Assembly (NCBI RefSeq): GCF_900120335.1
Contig: NZ_LT635477.1
Coordinates: 868,001 to 932,000 of the forward strand
Direction of reading: 5' to 3'
From: Helicobacter pylori
GTDB lineage: Bacteria; Campylobacterota; Campylobacteria; Campylobacterales; Helicobacteraceae
Length of the DNA: 64,000 bases
The notes beneath the pieces are model-generated. The model was not told the origin of the DNA and made no database searches. It worked only from the letters and a program-made list of their open reading frames with translations. Of this stretch, positions 49,196-59,158 are shown one piece after another. Numbering within the stretch: the stretch's first letter is position 1; each line of letters opens with the position of its first letter. Both the position numbers and the translations under genes were made by a program.

Positions 49196-50793
49196 TTTTT
49201 GCTCGCTAAATACTCTTCATAACTGCCTTTAAAATCAATGATTGAAGCGCCTTTAGGGCCTGGGACTAATTCAATAATCCGGTTAGCATACGCATCAATA
49301 AGCTCTCTGTCATGGCTTATGCAAATCACTGCGCCATCAAATTTAAAGAGCGCTTCACCTAGCGCGATAATGGCTTCTAAATCCAGGTGGTTGGTTGGCT
49401 CATCTAAGACTAAGAAATTCCCCCCCTCTAGCATGAGCTTGGATAAAACCATTCGGTGTTTTTCGCCCCCGCTTAAAGCGTTCACGCATTTTTCTTGCTC
49501 TTCGCCATTAAAAAGCATCCTCCCTAAAGCGTTTCTCACCTCTGCGCTTTCAATCTTTTTATTGAAATTAAAAAGCCATTGATACAAGGTCTCTTCCCCG
49601 CTAATTTCTTCGCTCACGTTTTGAGGGAAATAGCCTTTTGAAACGGTCGCTCCCCATTTCACCACGCCCTTATCCGGCTTTAATTCTTCTACTAAAATTT
49701 TACAAAGCGTGGATTTACCCACGCCGTTTGGCCCTATGAGGGCGATTTTATCTTTAGGCATCACTTTCAAGCTCACTTGATTTAAAACCATTTGCCCATC
49801 ATAACTTTTAGAGATATTTTCGCATTCTAAGGCTTCATTCCCAATGGTGCGTTTGGGTTTAAAAATAATGCTAGGATCCCTCCTACTAGATACCGCTAAA
49901 CTTTGAATGTCTAATTTATCCAATTGTTTTTGGCGGCTGGTGGCTTGCTTGGCTTTAGAAGCGTTAGCGCTAAAGCGCGCGATAAATTTTTCTAGCTCTT
50001 CTTTTTCTTTGAGTTTTTTATTGCGTTCGGCTTCTTGCTGTTTAGCGATCAGAGTGGAAGCGATATACCAATCGTCATAATTCCCGCTAAATTCGCGCAC
50101 GCTGTGGAAATCCAAATCCAAAATATGCGTGCATACCGCATTTAAAAAATGCCTGTCATGGCTAATGACTACCATCGTGCCTTCATGGCGTTTGAGGTTG
50201 TTTTCTAACCATTCAATGGCGTTTAAATCCAGGTTGTTCGTAGGCTCATCTAACAGCAAAATATCCGGTTTAGGGAATAAGACTTGAGCGAGAAGGATTT
50301 TAAATTTATCGCTGCTTGGCAAGGTTTTCATCAAATCGTTGTGTTTAGAGCTAGGAATGCCTAAATCTTCTAGGATTTTTTCAATCGCCACTTCGCATTC
50401 ATACATGGGATCTTCTTCCACGCAAATGGTTTCTAACTCCCCTAGTCTCGCATTCACTTTATCATCGCTCAAATCGCCTTCGGTATATAAGCGCTCTTTT
50501 TCTTTGATAGCGTCATACAAACGCTTATTGCCTATCAAAACCGCATCTTTAAGGCTCAAATCTTCAAAAGCGTATTGATCCTGCCCTAAAACCCCCATTT
50601 TCATGCCGCTTGTGATGATGACTTCCCCACTGCTGCAATCAATGCTCTTGCTTAAAATCTTTAAAAAAGTGGACTTTCCTGCCCCATTAGCCCCAATCAG
50701 CCCGTAGCGTTTGTTTTTATCCAACTTGATATTCACATTTTCAAACAATTTTTTAGTCGCATAGCGTTGCGTTAAGTTGATGGTTTGCAGCAT
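49192..50793 (-). CDS. ABC-F ATPase (YbiT-like)
   Basis: 533 residues, two ABC domains joined by a Lys/Glu-rich linker and no membrane segments. Domain 1: Walker A GANGAGKST and Walker B LLLDEPTNNLD, but the signature reads LPSSDKFKILLAQVLF instead of LSGGxxxR. Domain 2: GPNGVGKST, a normal LSGGEKHRM signature and LVLDEPTNHLD. The degenerate first signature is shared with the E. coli YbiT group. ABC-F proteins act on ribosomes in translation. It starts 201 bp from the divergent guaC. Confidence 0.9.
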   Translation of the reverse strand: MLQTINLTQRYATKKLFENVNIKLDKNKRYGLIGANGAGKSTFLKILSKSIDCSSGEVIITSGMKMGVLGQDQYAFEDLSLKDAVLIGNKRLYDAIKEKERLYTEGDLSDDKVNARLGELETICVEEDPMYECEVAIEKILEDLGIPSSKHNDLMKTLPSSDKFKILLAQVLFPKPDILLLDEPTNNLDLNAIEWLENNLKRHEGTMVVISHDRHFLNAVCTHILDLDFHSVREFSGNYDDWYIASTLIAKQQEAERNKKLKEKEELEKFIARFSANASKAKQATSRQKQLDKLDIQSLAVSSRRDPSIIFKPKRTIGNEALECENISKSYDGQMVLNQVSLKVMPKDKIALIGPNGVGKSTLCKILVEELKPDKGVVKWGATVSKGYFPQNVSEEISGEETLYQWLFNFNKKIESAEVRNALGRMLFNGEEQEKCVNALSGGEKHRMVLSKLMLEGGNFLVLDEPTNHLDLEAIIALGEALFKFDGAVICISHDRELIDAYANRIIELVPGPKGASIIDFKGSYEEYLASKK

Positions 50794-50994
50794 CTTGTGA
50801 TTTCCTTATTTTTGTGATTAGATTATAGAAAGTTTATTGTAGCGTTTTCTTTGCAATATTGTAACCCTTGCTTATTATGGTTATTCATAAGGCCTTTGAC
50901 GCCCAAAATTTGATCGAGCCTATATCATTTCCTCTTGATTTTTTATTCAAATTAAGGTAAAAATAATGTTTTAAAGCAAAAAAGGATCAAGTCA

Positions 50995-51972
50995 TTGAAA
51001 GTATTTGATTACGAAGATGTCCAACTCATTCCTAATAAATGTATTGTGAATAGCCGTTCAGAGTGCGATACGACCGTTATTCTAGGCAAACATGCGTTTA
51101 AAATGCCCATAGTCCCAGCCAACATGCAAACAATCATCAACGAATCGATCGCAGAATTCCTAGCAGAAAATGGCTATTTCTATATCATGCACCGCTTTAA
51201 TGGAGCGGCAAGAATCCCGTTTGTCAAAAAGATGAAGGAACGCCAATTAATTAGTTCGATCAGCGTTGGGGTGAAAAAGGAAGAATGTCTTTTTGTAGAA
51301 GAGTTAGCCAAACAAGGATTAACGCCAGACTATATCACGATCGATATTGCGCATGGCCATTCAAATTCTGTCATTGAAATGATCCAACGCATCAAAGCGC
51401 GTTTGCCCGAAACTTTTGTGATTGCCGGGAATGTGGGCACGCCAGAAGCGGTCCGTGAATTAGAGAACGCCGGTGCTGACGCTACGAAAGTTGGCATCGG
51501 GCCTGGGAAAGTATGTATCACTAAAATCAAAACAGGCTTTGGCACGGGTGGCTGGCAACTAGCGGCTCTTAGGTGGTGCGCTAAAGCAGCAAGAAAGCCG
51601 ATTATTGCAGATGGTGGCATTCGCACGCATGGGGATATTGCAAAATCAATACGCTTTGGCGCGACAATGGTAATGATTGGCTCGCTTTTTGCAGGGCATG
51701 AAGAATCATCTGGAGAAACAAAAGTGGAAAATGGTGTCGTGTATAAGGAATATTTCGGTTCGGCATCAGAGTTCCAAAAAGGTGAAAAGAAAAATGTTGA
51801 AGGTAAGAAAATTTGGATCCAACATAAAGGATCGTTAAAAGACACGCTGGTTGAAATGCATCAAGATTTGCAATCTTCAATCTCCTACGCAGGCGGGAGA
51901 GACCTTGAAGCGATCCGAAAAGTGGATTATGTGATTGTGAAAAATTCAATTTTCAATGGGGACACAATCTAA
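50995..51972 (+). CDS. guaC: GMP reductase GuaC (Firmicutes-type)
   Basis: 325 residues, TTG start with AAAGGATC 8 bp upstream. Converts GMP to IMP with NADPH. Barrel and active-site features: [33 protein letters not shown] with the catalytic Cys near residue 178, and [19 protein letters not shown]. The length and the [21 protein letters not shown] region match the short Bacillus/Staphylococcus type, not the E. coli type of ~347. Codon use looks less AT-homopolymeric than its neighbours, suggesting ancient transfer. Its end is 23 bp from the convergent gmhA. Confidence 0.92.
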   Translation: MKVFDYEDVQLIPNKCIVNSRSECDTTVILGKHAFKMPIVPANMQTIINESIAEFLAENGYFYIMHRFNGAARIPFVKKMKERQLISSISVGVKKEECLFVEELAKQGLTPDYITIDIAHGHSNSVIEMIQRIKARLPETFVIAGNVGTPEAVRELENAGADATKVGIGPGKVCITKIKTGFGTGGWQLAALRWCAKAARKPIIADGGIRTHGDIAKSIRFGATMVMIGSLFAGHEESSGETKVENGVVYKEYFGSASEFQKGEKKNVEGKKIWIQHKGSLKDTLVEMHQDLQSSISYAGGRDLEAIRKVDYVIVKNSIFNGDTI

Positions 51973-51995
51973 AAAAGATCAATGAAACAATAAAG

Positions 51996-52574
51996 CTAAT
52001 TTTTATGAGCGAAATGCCTTTCAATGCAATCGCATAAGATGTGGATCATAAGAATGTGCATTTCTTGGATTCGTGGGGTATCACCACTAGGGACAATCAA
52101 CGCTATATCGCTTAAAGGCTTCATTTTCCCCCCATCACGCCCCGCTAAGCTAAGCGTTTTCATCCCTAAATCTTTGGCTTTTTCATAAGCTTTTAGGACA
52201 TTTTTGGAATTACCGCTTGTAGAAATCCCTATTAAAACATCTTCTTTATTCCCTAGCGCTTCCACTTGTCTAGCGAACACTTCTTCATAGCCATAATCGT
52301 TCGCAATGGCGGTGAGAGCTGAGGTATCCGTGCTTAAACTTATCGCGCTCAAGCCTTTCCTTTCCAGTTTATAGCGCCCGGTCAATTCAGCGGCAAAATG
52401 CTGCGCGTCGCTCGCGCTCCCCCCGTTACCGCAAATAAGGATTTTCCCTTGATTTTCTAAAGTTTCTATCAAAAGATGAACGCTTTGCTTTAACGCATCT
52501 TGCAAACTTTCTAAACTTTTTTCTAACGCTTCCTTATGGGCTAAAAATTCTTTTTGAATCAAACCATCAATCAT
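51996..52574 (-). CDS. gmhA: Sedoheptulose 7-phosphate isomerase GmhA
   Basis: 192 residues, SIS fold. First step of ADP-heptose synthesis. Motifs are [24 protein letters not shown] and [14 protein letters not shown], with the C-terminal [18 protein letters not shown] (catalytic His region). It overlaps hldE by 8 bp; the four heptose genes gmhA, hldE, hldD and gmhB lie contiguously, transcribed towards gmhA. Confidence 0.94.
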   Translation of the reverse strand: MIDGLIQKEFLAHKEALEKSLESLQDALKQSVHLLIETLENQGKILICGNGGSASDAQHFAAELTGRYKLERKGLSAISLSTDTSALTAIANDYGYEEVFARQVEALGNKEDVLIGISTSGNSKNVLKAYEKAKDLGMKTLSLAGRDGGKMKPLSDIALIVPSGDTPRIQEMHILMIHILCDCIERHFAHKN

Positions 52575-53958
52575 TATGTGTCCTTTTAATTTTTTCTATG
52601 ATAGCACTTGTGGAATAACCTTCTTCAAATTCTATCAAACGGGTTTCTTTAGCCAACTCGCTCCCTATGACTTCCTTATTGAGGTAGTCCGCTCCCTTGA
52701 CTAAAATATCAGGCTTTAGGGCTTGAATCAATTTTATGGGTGTGTCTTCTTCAAACACCACAACATAATCCACGCAAGACAAACTCGCCAAAAGAAACGC
52801 CCTGTCTTTTTCGCTCACTATGGGGCGTTTATCCCCCTTAAGCCTTTTAATGGAATTATCGCTATTTAACCCCACAACAAGAATATCCCCTAAAGCTTTA
52901 GCCTTTTGCAAATAGCTCGCATGCCCTTTATGGAGGAGGTCAAAACAGCCATTGGTGAAAACGATTTTTTGCTGGTTGCGCTCTAAAGTTTCTAACAGCT
53001 TTTCTAAAGGGAGGATTTTAGGGTGCGTTTGGTTCAAAATCAAAGCGATTTCTTCCAAACTCGCTAACGCACTCCCCATTTTACCCACCACCACCGCCGC
53101 AGCCGCATTGGCAAACTCGCAAGCATCTTTTAGGCTCTTTGATTCTAATAAAGAAAGCGTTAAAGACGCTATCACCGTATCGCCTGCCCCCGTTACATCA
53201 TAAACTTCTTTAGCGATAGTGGGGCAATTGACTAACTCGCCTTTTTCTAAAAAAGCGATGCCTTGTTCGCTCAAAGTTACTAAAGGCATGGCGATTTGAT
53301 AAGTTTCTTTTAAAATTTGGAGCGCTTTTGATAAATTCGCATGGCTGTCTAATTTCAAATGGAGCGCTTGCTCTAATTCAGCGCGATTAGGCGTGATCAA
53401 ACTCGCATGGGAATATTTGCTATAATCCTTCCCTTTAGGGTCGCATAAAATGAGCTTGTGGTGTTGGTTGGCCAGAGTGATCATTTTTTGAGTGAGTTCA
53501 AAATCCAACACGCCCTTATTGTAATCTGAAAGGATCACGCCGTCTATTTCTTGGATTTTTTCTGTGAAAAAATCTAAAAGTTTTTTTCTTAAATCAGCGT
53601 TTAAGGGGTCTTTGATTTCCTTATCCACGCGCGCGATTTGCTGGTTTTGCGCGATGATGCGCATCTTAAGCGTGGTGCAACGGGTTTTATCTATCAAAAT
53701 ACCTGAAGCGTCAATCCCTCTTGCTTTTAAAGCGCTAATGAAATGCTTGCCCTCTAAATCATCGCCCACTACCCCACATAAAAAGACTTTAGCTTTTAAA
53801 GAGGTAAGGTTATTAGCCACATTGGCCGCTCCGCCTAAATTCTTGCTCTCTTTTTTGACTTCTAAAACAGGCACAGGGGCTTCAGGCGAAAGGCGTTCGC
53901 TCTTCCCCCACAGATAATAATCAGCGATCAGATCGCCTATGACTAAAATTTTTTTCAT
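52567..53958 (-). CDS. hldE: Bifunctional heptose kinase/adenylyltransferase HldE
   Basis: 463 residues. The N-terminal ribokinase-type domain (~1-310) makes heptose-1,7-bisphosphate: [22 protein letters not shown] and [14 protein letters not shown] (the GAGD motif). The C-terminal nucleotidyltransferase (~325-463) makes ADP-heptose: [21 protein letters not shown] with the HxGH signature, and [15 protein letters not shown]-heptose feeds LPS core synthesis and is also the H. pylori ligand that triggers host ALPK1 signalling. It overlaps gmhA and hldD. Confidence 0.95.
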   Translation of the reverse strand: MKKILVIGDLIADYYLWGKSERLSPEAPVPVLEVKKESKNLGGAANVANNLTSLKAKVFLCGVVGDDLEGKHFISALKARGIDASGILIDKTRCTTLKMRIIAQNQQIARVDKEIKDPLNADLRKKLLDFFTEKIQEIDGVILSDYNKGVLDFELTQKMITLANQHHKLILCDPKGKDYSKYSHASLITPNRAELEQALHLKLDSHANLSKALQILKETYQIAMPLVTLSEQGIAFLEKGELVNCPTIAKEVYDVTGAGDTVIASLTLSLLESKSLKDACEFANAAAAVVVGKMGSALASLEEIALILNQTHPKILPLEKLLETLERNQQKIVFTNGCFDLLHKGHASYLQKAKALGDILVVGLNSDNSIKRLKGDKRPIVSEKDRAFLLASLSCVDYVVVFEEDTPIKLIQALKPDILVKGADYLNKEVIGSELAKETRLIEFEEGYSTSAIIEKIKRTHND

Positions 53959-54944
53959 GCGTGTTGTTCTTTGAAAATCGCATGGATATGGGGCAAATAA
54001 TCCTTAATACCGCTTTCTAAATCGTATAAAGGGGTGTAATCTAAATCTAAAATAGTGGGTTCAATGTGCGCTTGGGTGTGCTTTTGGAAAAAAGTATAAG
54101 GGTTTTTAATATAGCTCACTTTAAAATCCCCTAAATGCTCTTTTAAAATGCTAACGATTTCATTATAACTCCTGGCTTGCGAATAACCCACATTATAAAC
54201 CCCGCTTTTTTGAGCCTTCATCGCTTTCACATTCGCTTGGATCACATCTTCAATATAGACAAAATCCCTTAATTGTTCGCCAAATTCAAAAAGCTTGACT
54301 TCCTTAAACGCCATCGCGCTTAAAGCGAGCTGCAAAACCATGGAAGCGGTTTTTTCTTTATAAAATTCCCTAGGCCCATAGACATTGAAATACCTTAAGC
54401 CCACAACATTATCGCTTGAATGCGAAAGGACAAATTCGTCCATGCAAAGCTTGGAAAAGCCATAAACGTTTTCAGGGCTTTCGTTTGAGCCTACTATATT
54501 GGGGGCTTTGGTGTTGCCATAAACGCCCGCTGAAGAAGCGTAAATCACTTTAGCTTTTTTTGATCGAGCGATTTCTAAAAGGTTTAAAAAAGCCTGATAA
54601 TTGGTTTTCATCACTAATTCTTGATTGAGCATGGTCGTATCAGAGACAGCCGCTTGGTGGAACAAATAATCAAAATGCAACTTTTCTAAACGCCTTAAAT
54701 CTAAGGGGTTATTAATATCAGCGGTAATCACTTCGCCCTTGAAACCGATTAAATTCTTAAAATGCCCTAAAGAACTCGGGCGGTTATTACTAGAGAGCGT
54801 GTTACTGCGGAATTTATCCAAAATTACCACTTTAGCCTTAGGGTGGTTCTCTTGAAAATAAAAGGCCAGATTACTGCCCACAAAGCCAGCCCCACCGGTG
54901 ATTAAAATGGTTTGATTTTCTAATCCATCATCAATATAACGCAT
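53955..54944 (-). CDS. hldD: ADP-L-glycero-D-manno-heptose 6-epimerase HldD
   Basis: 329 residues, short-chain dehydrogenase fold. NADP-binding ILITGGAGFVGSNLA lies near residue 14. The catalytic segment is YASSAGVYGNTK...ENVYGFSKL (YxxxK), and GLRYFNVYGPRE is the family RYFNVYGP motif. It converts D-glycero to L-glycero-ADP-heptose for the LPS core. It overlaps hldE by 4 bp and follows gmhB by 9 bp. Confidence 0.95.
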   Translation of the reverse strand: MRYIDDGLENQTILITGGAGFVGSNLAFYFQENHPKAKVVILDKFRSNTLSSNNRPSSLGHFKNLIGFKGEVITADINNPLDLRRLEKLHFDYLFHQAAVSDTTMLNQELVMKTNYQAFLNLLEIARSKKAKVIYASSAGVYGNTKAPNIVGSNESPENVYGFSKLCMDEFVLSHSSDNVVGLRYFNVYGPREFYKEKTASMVLQLALSAMAFKEVKLFEFGEQLRDFVYIEDVIQANVKAMKAQKSGVYNVGYSQARSYNEIVSILKEHLGDFKVSYIKNPYTFFQKHTQAHIEPTILDLDYTPLYDLESGIKDYLPHIHAIFKEQHA

Positions 54945-54953
54945 GATTTATCC

Positions 54954-55475
54954 TTATTTAATCCGATCAATCATCTCTTTAAGATCTTTGCATTGTATCC
55001 AAGAATGAGGAGTTTTTAAAGGGTTTTGAGTGAGCAAAAGGTTATTTTTAACTTTAGCGTTCAAGCCGGCTAGCATGTCGCTCTCCTTATCGCCTATCAT
55101 AAAAGATCGCTCCAAACAAATTTGATGCTCTTTAGCGGCTTGTAAAATCAAAGAGGGTTTTGGCTTCCTGCAAGCGCAATTTTCTTCTGGGGCGTGCCTA
55201 CAAAAATAGACGCCATCCAAATTAAAACCTAATTCTTTGAGCAAGCTTTCTTGGAGGTATTCGGTGAGATTTTCAAAGTCTTTAAGGGTGTAATAGCCCC
55301 GGTTGATCCCGGATTGGTTGGTGATTAAAAGCAGTTTGTAGCCTAAAGATTTCGCATGCTTTAACAATTCAAAAATCCCTTTTTGAAACTCAAAATCTTC
55401 TTTTTGACTCACATAACCTTTATCAATATTGATAATGCCGTCTCTGTCCAAAAAAAGGGCTTTGTTAGTGTTCAT
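54954..55475 (-). CDS. gmhB: D-glycero-beta-D-manno-heptose 1,7-bisphosphate phosphatase GmhB
   Basis: 173 residues from the ATG at 55473-55475 (MNTNKALFLDRDG). A longer in-frame start at 55586 would lie inside the upstream gene and add unrelated sequence. HAD family: FLDRDGIINID (nucleophile Asp), LLITNQSG, and IGDKESDMLAG. Zinc ligands are CRHAPEENCACRKPKP, the GmhB cysteine-histidine loop. The 3' end of the upstream TauE/SafE-like gene overlaps this start by 11 bp. Confidence 0.93.
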   Translation of the reverse strand: MNTNKALFLDRDGIINIDKGYVSQKEDFEFQKGIFELLKHAKSLGYKLLLITNQSGINRGYYTLKDFENLTEYLQESLLKELGFNLDGVYFCRHAPEENCACRKPKPSLILQAAKEHQICLERSFMIGDKESDMLAGLNAKVKNNLLLTQNPLKTPHSWIQCKDLKEMIDRIK

Positions 55476-56205
55476 GCGAATGCGCTCCTTTATGATCATG
55501 CTGAGTAGTGCTGTTTTGATGGTGCATCGCATGGGGTGTTTGGTGGCTAATGAGCATGATCCCCATATAAAGGACATAAAGCCCAAAAACCCCCATTAAA
55601 CCTTTAGACAAAAGATTGAAAAATTTCCTATAAAATGTAGAAATTTTGCTTAAAAAAATCCCCATTAAAAACAACGGCACGCTAGTGCCAAGCCCAAAAG
55701 AAAGGCCCAGCATCGCTCCCATAAACGCGCTATGACTGAGAATCACGCTCGCTAAAAACGAATACACCATCATGCAAGGCAAAAACCCGTTCAACACGCC
55801 CAAGAAATACAGCCCCAGAACGTTTTGAGATTGCAAGGTTTTTTTCATCAAAAAAGAGATGAAAGGAATGGAAAAGCTTAATTTTTCCGCTTTAGCTCCC
55901 AAGAGCGCTAAAAGGATTAAAACAATCCCCATGCTCATCAATAAAACGCCCCTAAAACCCATGCTCACGCTAAGACTATGCCCTAAACCTGCCGTTATAG
56001 CCCCTAAAAGCATGTAGGTGCTGATCCTCCCCACATTATAGAGGGCATGGCAAGCGATCTGGTAAGAAAAGCTTGTAACTTTAGAAAACCTTATTTGACT
56101 AAACGCGCTCACAATCCCCCCACACATGCCCACACAATGCCCTAAGGACATGCTCAAAGCGGCTAAAAACATGCCCAAAAAACTCAAATGGTGCATCATT
56201 TGCAT
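55465..56205 (-). CDS. TauE/SafE-like membrane protein with His-rich tail
   Basis: 246 residues with about six membrane helices. The N-terminal SLGHCVGMCGGIV carries a Cys pair in the first helix, as in the SafE/copper-linked (COG2836) group, and GVLNGFLPCMMVYSFLASVI repeats the pattern in the second half. The C-terminal tail contains ten His in ~26 residues (HQTPHAMHHQN...HDHKGAHSHEH), suggesting metal binding. Relatives act in copper delivery to cytochrome cbb3 oxidase; a role in metal export or insertion is inferred. It overlaps coaX by 10 bp and gmhB by 11 bp. Confidence 0.75.
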   Translation of the reverse strand: MQMMHHLSFLGMFLAALSMSLGHCVGMCGGIVSAFSQIRFSKVTSFSYQIACHALYNVGRISTYMLLGAITAGLGHSLSVSMGFRGVLLMSMGIVLILLALLGAKAEKLSFSIPFISFLMKKTLQSQNVLGLYFLGVLNGFLPCMMVYSFLASVILSHSAFMGAMLGLSFGLGTSVPLFLMGIFLSKISTFYRKFFNLLSKGLMGVFGLYVLYMGIMLISHQTPHAMHHQNSTTQHDHKGAHSHEH

Positions 56206-56867
56206 TCTAGTATCCCTGCTTTTTTAAGAGCGATTTCCATCCCGTCAAAAACCAAACGCTCCTTGCAAACAGAATGAGGTAAAAACGCGCTCAAATATTT
56301 CGCATCGCCCCCACAAAGATAGATTTTTTGATCTTTAGCTAAATGTTGGATACAAGAGATGATACTCAAAATCATGCCGTAATTCACAGCGTCTCTAGTG
56401 TTTTTGGGTAAAACTTCTAAAGAATCTAAGGCTTTGAAAGGTTGCTCCAAGATTTTAGCGCTTTTTTTATACGCATGAATATATTGGGCTAAACCGGGCA
56501 AAATACACCCTCCTAAATGCTTGCCCTCTTTGACTAAATCTATCGTAATCGCGCTCCCCGCATCCACTATAACCCCATTAGCCACCGCTAAACACGCCAT
56601 TTGCCGGTCTATCCCAAGCCCTATATAGTCGGTTTCTAAATGAAAAAACCCTGCGATATTTTTAGCGTTAGGGTAACAATTCAAAAGGGCTTTTTCATTT
56701 TCTTCATTCACGCTAACGTAAAAGATTTCCTTTTGAAGACCCAAACGCTTTAAATCTTCTTTAGCGCTTGAAAAGAGCTGGTAGTTTTGCACGAAATGGA
56801 TGCGCGTGTTGCCTATATCGCATAAAATCAAGTCTTTTAAATCCTTAAAAGATTGCCTAGCTGGCAT
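56196..56867 (-). CDS. coaX: Type III pantothenate kinase CoaX
   Basis: 223 residues. First step of CoA synthesis, ATP plus pantothenate. The ASKHA-type fold has CDIGNTRIHFV (phosphate 1, DxGNTR), YIGLGIDRQMACLAVANG, VIVDAGSAITIDLVKEGKHLGG (conserved DAGSAITID) and LCGGDAKYL. Type III kinases have no CoA feedback. It lies 4 bp downstream of the lipoprotein gene. Confidence 0.94.
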   Translation of the reverse strand: MPARQSFKDLKDLILCDIGNTRIHFVQNYQLFSSAKEDLKRLGLQKEIFYVSVNEENEKALLNCYPNAKNIAGFFHLETDYIGLGIDRQMACLAVANGVIVDAGSAITIDLVKEGKHLGGCILPGLAQYIHAYKKSAKILEQPFKALDSLEVLPKNTRDAVNYGMILSIISCIQHLAKDQKIYLCGGDAKYLSAFLPHSVCKERLVFDGMEIALKKAGILECK

Positions 56868-56871
56868 AGGC

Positions 56872-58500
56872 CTACTTCTTATTCATTTCTAAAGCTTTTC
56901 TTCTTTCTTCAAGCTCTTTTTCATCTCTTTCTTGATGCTCTCTCGCTCTTTGTTCAAATTCCCTCGCTCTTTGTTCGGCTTTGGCTTTTTTCTTTTCTTC
57001 TTTCAAGCGGCGTTTTTCTTCTTTAGAATTTGGTTTTGGCGCTTCTTTTTTAGCGGCGTTTTCTTTTGAAATAGGAGCGTTTTGTTTTTCTTGATTTTCT
57101 TTTACGCCTTGTTGGGTGGCGTTATTTTGATCCTTAATAGGCTCAGGCCTTCTGGTTTTAACTTCCTCTTCTTCAAACCCGCTATTTTTTGGCTTAACTT
57201 TATTTTCTTCTAAAGGCTGTTTGTTTTCTTTAGCTTTATGCCTTTCTTGCAAATAAATAGGAGCGTTCCCTTTTTCGCCTTTTTGAGATGGTTTGAATCC
57301 AGCGGCATGGGGGTAAAGTTTCGGTTTAAAATCATTGTAATCTAAATAATAGCGGTCATAATACACCCGATTTTTGTCATAAAACACCCCTTTATCCAAA
57401 CGATTGGATGAAAAAAACTTAAAACTGCCTATAGTTGGCGTTTTATAGACATTATACGAATCAAAATCATTCAAATCCACCTCTATCACATACCCACGTT
57501 TTTCTAAAGAATACAATTTATTGTTATTCAATACAATCGTATTGAGCGAAGCAAAGGGTAGTTTCACGCTGTTTAATTCCCTTAAACTCTTATCCATTTG
57601 CAAAATCTGCCCGTCTAGCGTGAGCACGTATAAAGTCCCCTTATCATAAAGCAAGTCTATAATATCCCCATCATAGTTGAACTCTTGACCGCTCACCACT
57701 GATAAAATCCGTTTTCCCGTAGAAGCGATCATGTTATTGCCATCTACGATAAGGTAAGTGATGTTGTTGAAAAACTTATCGCTGCTGATAACAATGTTTC
57801 TAATAGGCGTGGGGTTTCCATGTACATAATCCACGACCAACAAGCGCCCATCTAGCATAGGGAACACCACGACCGTATCCATAAAAATAGGCATCGCCAT
57901 TAAAGAATTGATCGTGGTGCTCGGGGAACCTTTCTCGCTAAAAAGCAATTTTTGAGAAGTGATGTCGTATAAATTCGCTGAATTGTCCGCTAACACCACC
58001 GCTAAAAGATTCCCTTTAACGCTCGCGCTCAAGGCAAAAGTTTCCAAAGGAATGATGATAGATTGTTGGCTGGCGTTAGGGTTATTGCTAATCAATTCCA
58101 CTTGATGACAGACTTTATCTTGGACTTCCGCTTCAACGCCCTTTAATTTCAATTCCGTTTCTTCAGTCTTAGCCACCTTTCTTTTGCTTGTTTTTTTATC
58201 AATCTTGTTCAAACAATCTTGCGCAAGGATGAAAAACCCCTGACTCTCATTTAAAAAACTGCTTTCATAATTGAAATTCTTACCGATTCTTAGCTGCGTT
58301 AAACCTTTATCGCCTATAACCGCCCCATTTTTCAAAATGGCTCCATAACGATTAGACGAAACGATACTCTCTTGCAAATGGTTAGGGAAATACGCTTCGC
58401 CTTTAACTTGGTGTTTAGCGGGTTTGAAGTATTTTTTCATGTTACAGCCGCTAAAGACAATTAGGGCTATGAGTGAGATTAAAAATGGTTTATTCATCAA
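56872..58500 (-). CDS. Lipoprotein with beta-propeller-like domain (BamB-like?) and charged tail
   Basis: 542 residues. Lipoprotein signal LIALIVFSGCNMKKYF (Cys19). Residues ~130-385 contain repeated ~40-residue strand patterns of the propeller type (LAVVLADNSANLYDITSQKL, MLDGRLLVVDY, STGKRILSVVSG, LYVLTLDGQILQMDKSL, YSLEKRGYVIEVDL), close to PQQ/WD-like blades in BamB. The C-terminal ~130 residues are Lys/Glu/Arg-rich and coiled-coil forming. It lies 1 bp after a YfgM-like gene, matching the E. coli yfgM-bamB order. A BamB role is inference; H. pylori is generally listed as lacking BamB. Confidence 0.6.
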   Translation of the reverse strand: MMNKPFLISLIALIVFSGCNMKKYFKPAKHQVKGEAYFPNHLQESIVSSNRYGAILKNGAVIGDKGLTQLRIGKNFNYESSFLNESQGFFILAQDCLNKIDKKTSKRKVAKTEETELKLKGVEAEVQDKVCHQVELISNNPNASQQSIIIPLETFALSASVKGNLLAVVLADNSANLYDITSQKLLFSEKGSPSTTINSLMAMPIFMDTVVVFPMLDGRLLVVDYVHGNPTPIRNIVISSDKFFNNITYLIVDGNNMIASTGKRILSVVSGQEFNYDGDIIDLLYDKGTLYVLTLDGQILQMDKSLRELNSVKLPFASLNTIVLNNNKLYSLEKRGYVIEVDLNDFDSYNVYKTPTIGSFKFFSSNRLDKGVFYDKNRVYYDRYYLDYNDFKPKLYPHAAGFKPSQKGEKGNAPIYLQERHKAKENKQPLEENKVKPKNSGFEEEEVKTRRPEPIKDQNNATQQGVKENQEKQNAPISKENAAKKEAPKPNSKEEKRRLKEEKKKAKAEQRAREFEQRAREHQERDEKELEERRKALEMNKK

Positions 58501-58501
58501 A

Positions 58502-59158
58502 TCAATGCGTTCCTTGAATAGTTTCTTTCTTTAGATTAGTTGGTTTGGAAGGGTTTTGCTGAATATATTCTAACATTCCATAGTGTTTTAGAACAGAGAT
58601 TATAGCATAGAGTGAAGAACTTAGAGGGATAGTGGATAAAATTTGATGCGCTTTTTTGATCGCGTCTTTAGAATTTTCTCCATACAACAAATTCACTTCT
58701 TGTAAAGCGCTCATTTCTTTAAGAATGGGGCTTTTTTCAAGCAAGTTTTTATCTTGAGAGAGCGATGCGTAAGAATATTGTGCAAAAGTTTTAACGATTT
58801 CATTAGAAGATTGCGAAAGTTTTTTAAACGCGTCTGCATCGTTACGCTCGCCCGCTCTAGCGAATTGATACAAGTCATACAACTCTGGGGCGACTTCTTT
58901 CAATCTTTTTTGCAAGGCTATATTATTAGGACTCTCTAGAACTTCATTATAAATTTGAGTGATCCGCTCTTTAGTTTGCTCGCGTTTATAATCTTGTAAT
59001 TTTGTATCCCCTAAATAAGCGATAAAAGCCACGATAATAAACAACAACACCCACTTGTAGCGTTTGAAAAACTTTTCTAATCTAAACGCCCCCTCTAAAA
59101 GCTTTTCATCGCTTTTGAACTCGCTTTTAACCTGCTCTAAATTTTCCTTAATACTCAT
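58502..59158 (-). CDS. YfgM-like membrane-anchored TPR protein
   Basis: 218 residues. A short basic N-terminus, then one membrane segment ([17 protein letters not shown], ~34-50), then helical repeats typical of YfgM/TPR_21 (periplasmic). The chain [26 protein letters not shown] shows helix pairs. YfgM works with PpiD and the SecYEG exit. It is followed by the propeller-like lipoprotein after 1 bp. It overlaps dut upstream by 4 bp. Family resemblance by topology and repeats only. Confidence 0.6.
   Translation of the reverse strand: MSIKENLEQVKSEFKSDEKLLEGAFRLEKFFKRYKWVLLFIIVAFIAYLGDTKLQDYKREQTKERITQIYNEVLESPNNIALQKRLKEVAPELYDLYQFARAGERNDADAFKKLSQSSNEIVKTFAQYSYASLSQDKNLLEKSPILKEMSALQEVNLLYGENSKDAIKKAHQILSTIPLSSSLYAIISVLKHYGMLEYIQQNPSKPTNLKKETIQGTH

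Noticed and set aside
51330-51845. Minus-strand open frame of 171 codons inside guaC
   Set aside because: Antisense shadow of a well-supported gene, with no start signal and no recognisable family features.
54954-55586. Longer GmhB start
   Set aside because: The extra N-terminus lies in the upstream gene in another frame and has no HAD similarity; the ATG at 55473-55475 gives the expected start.
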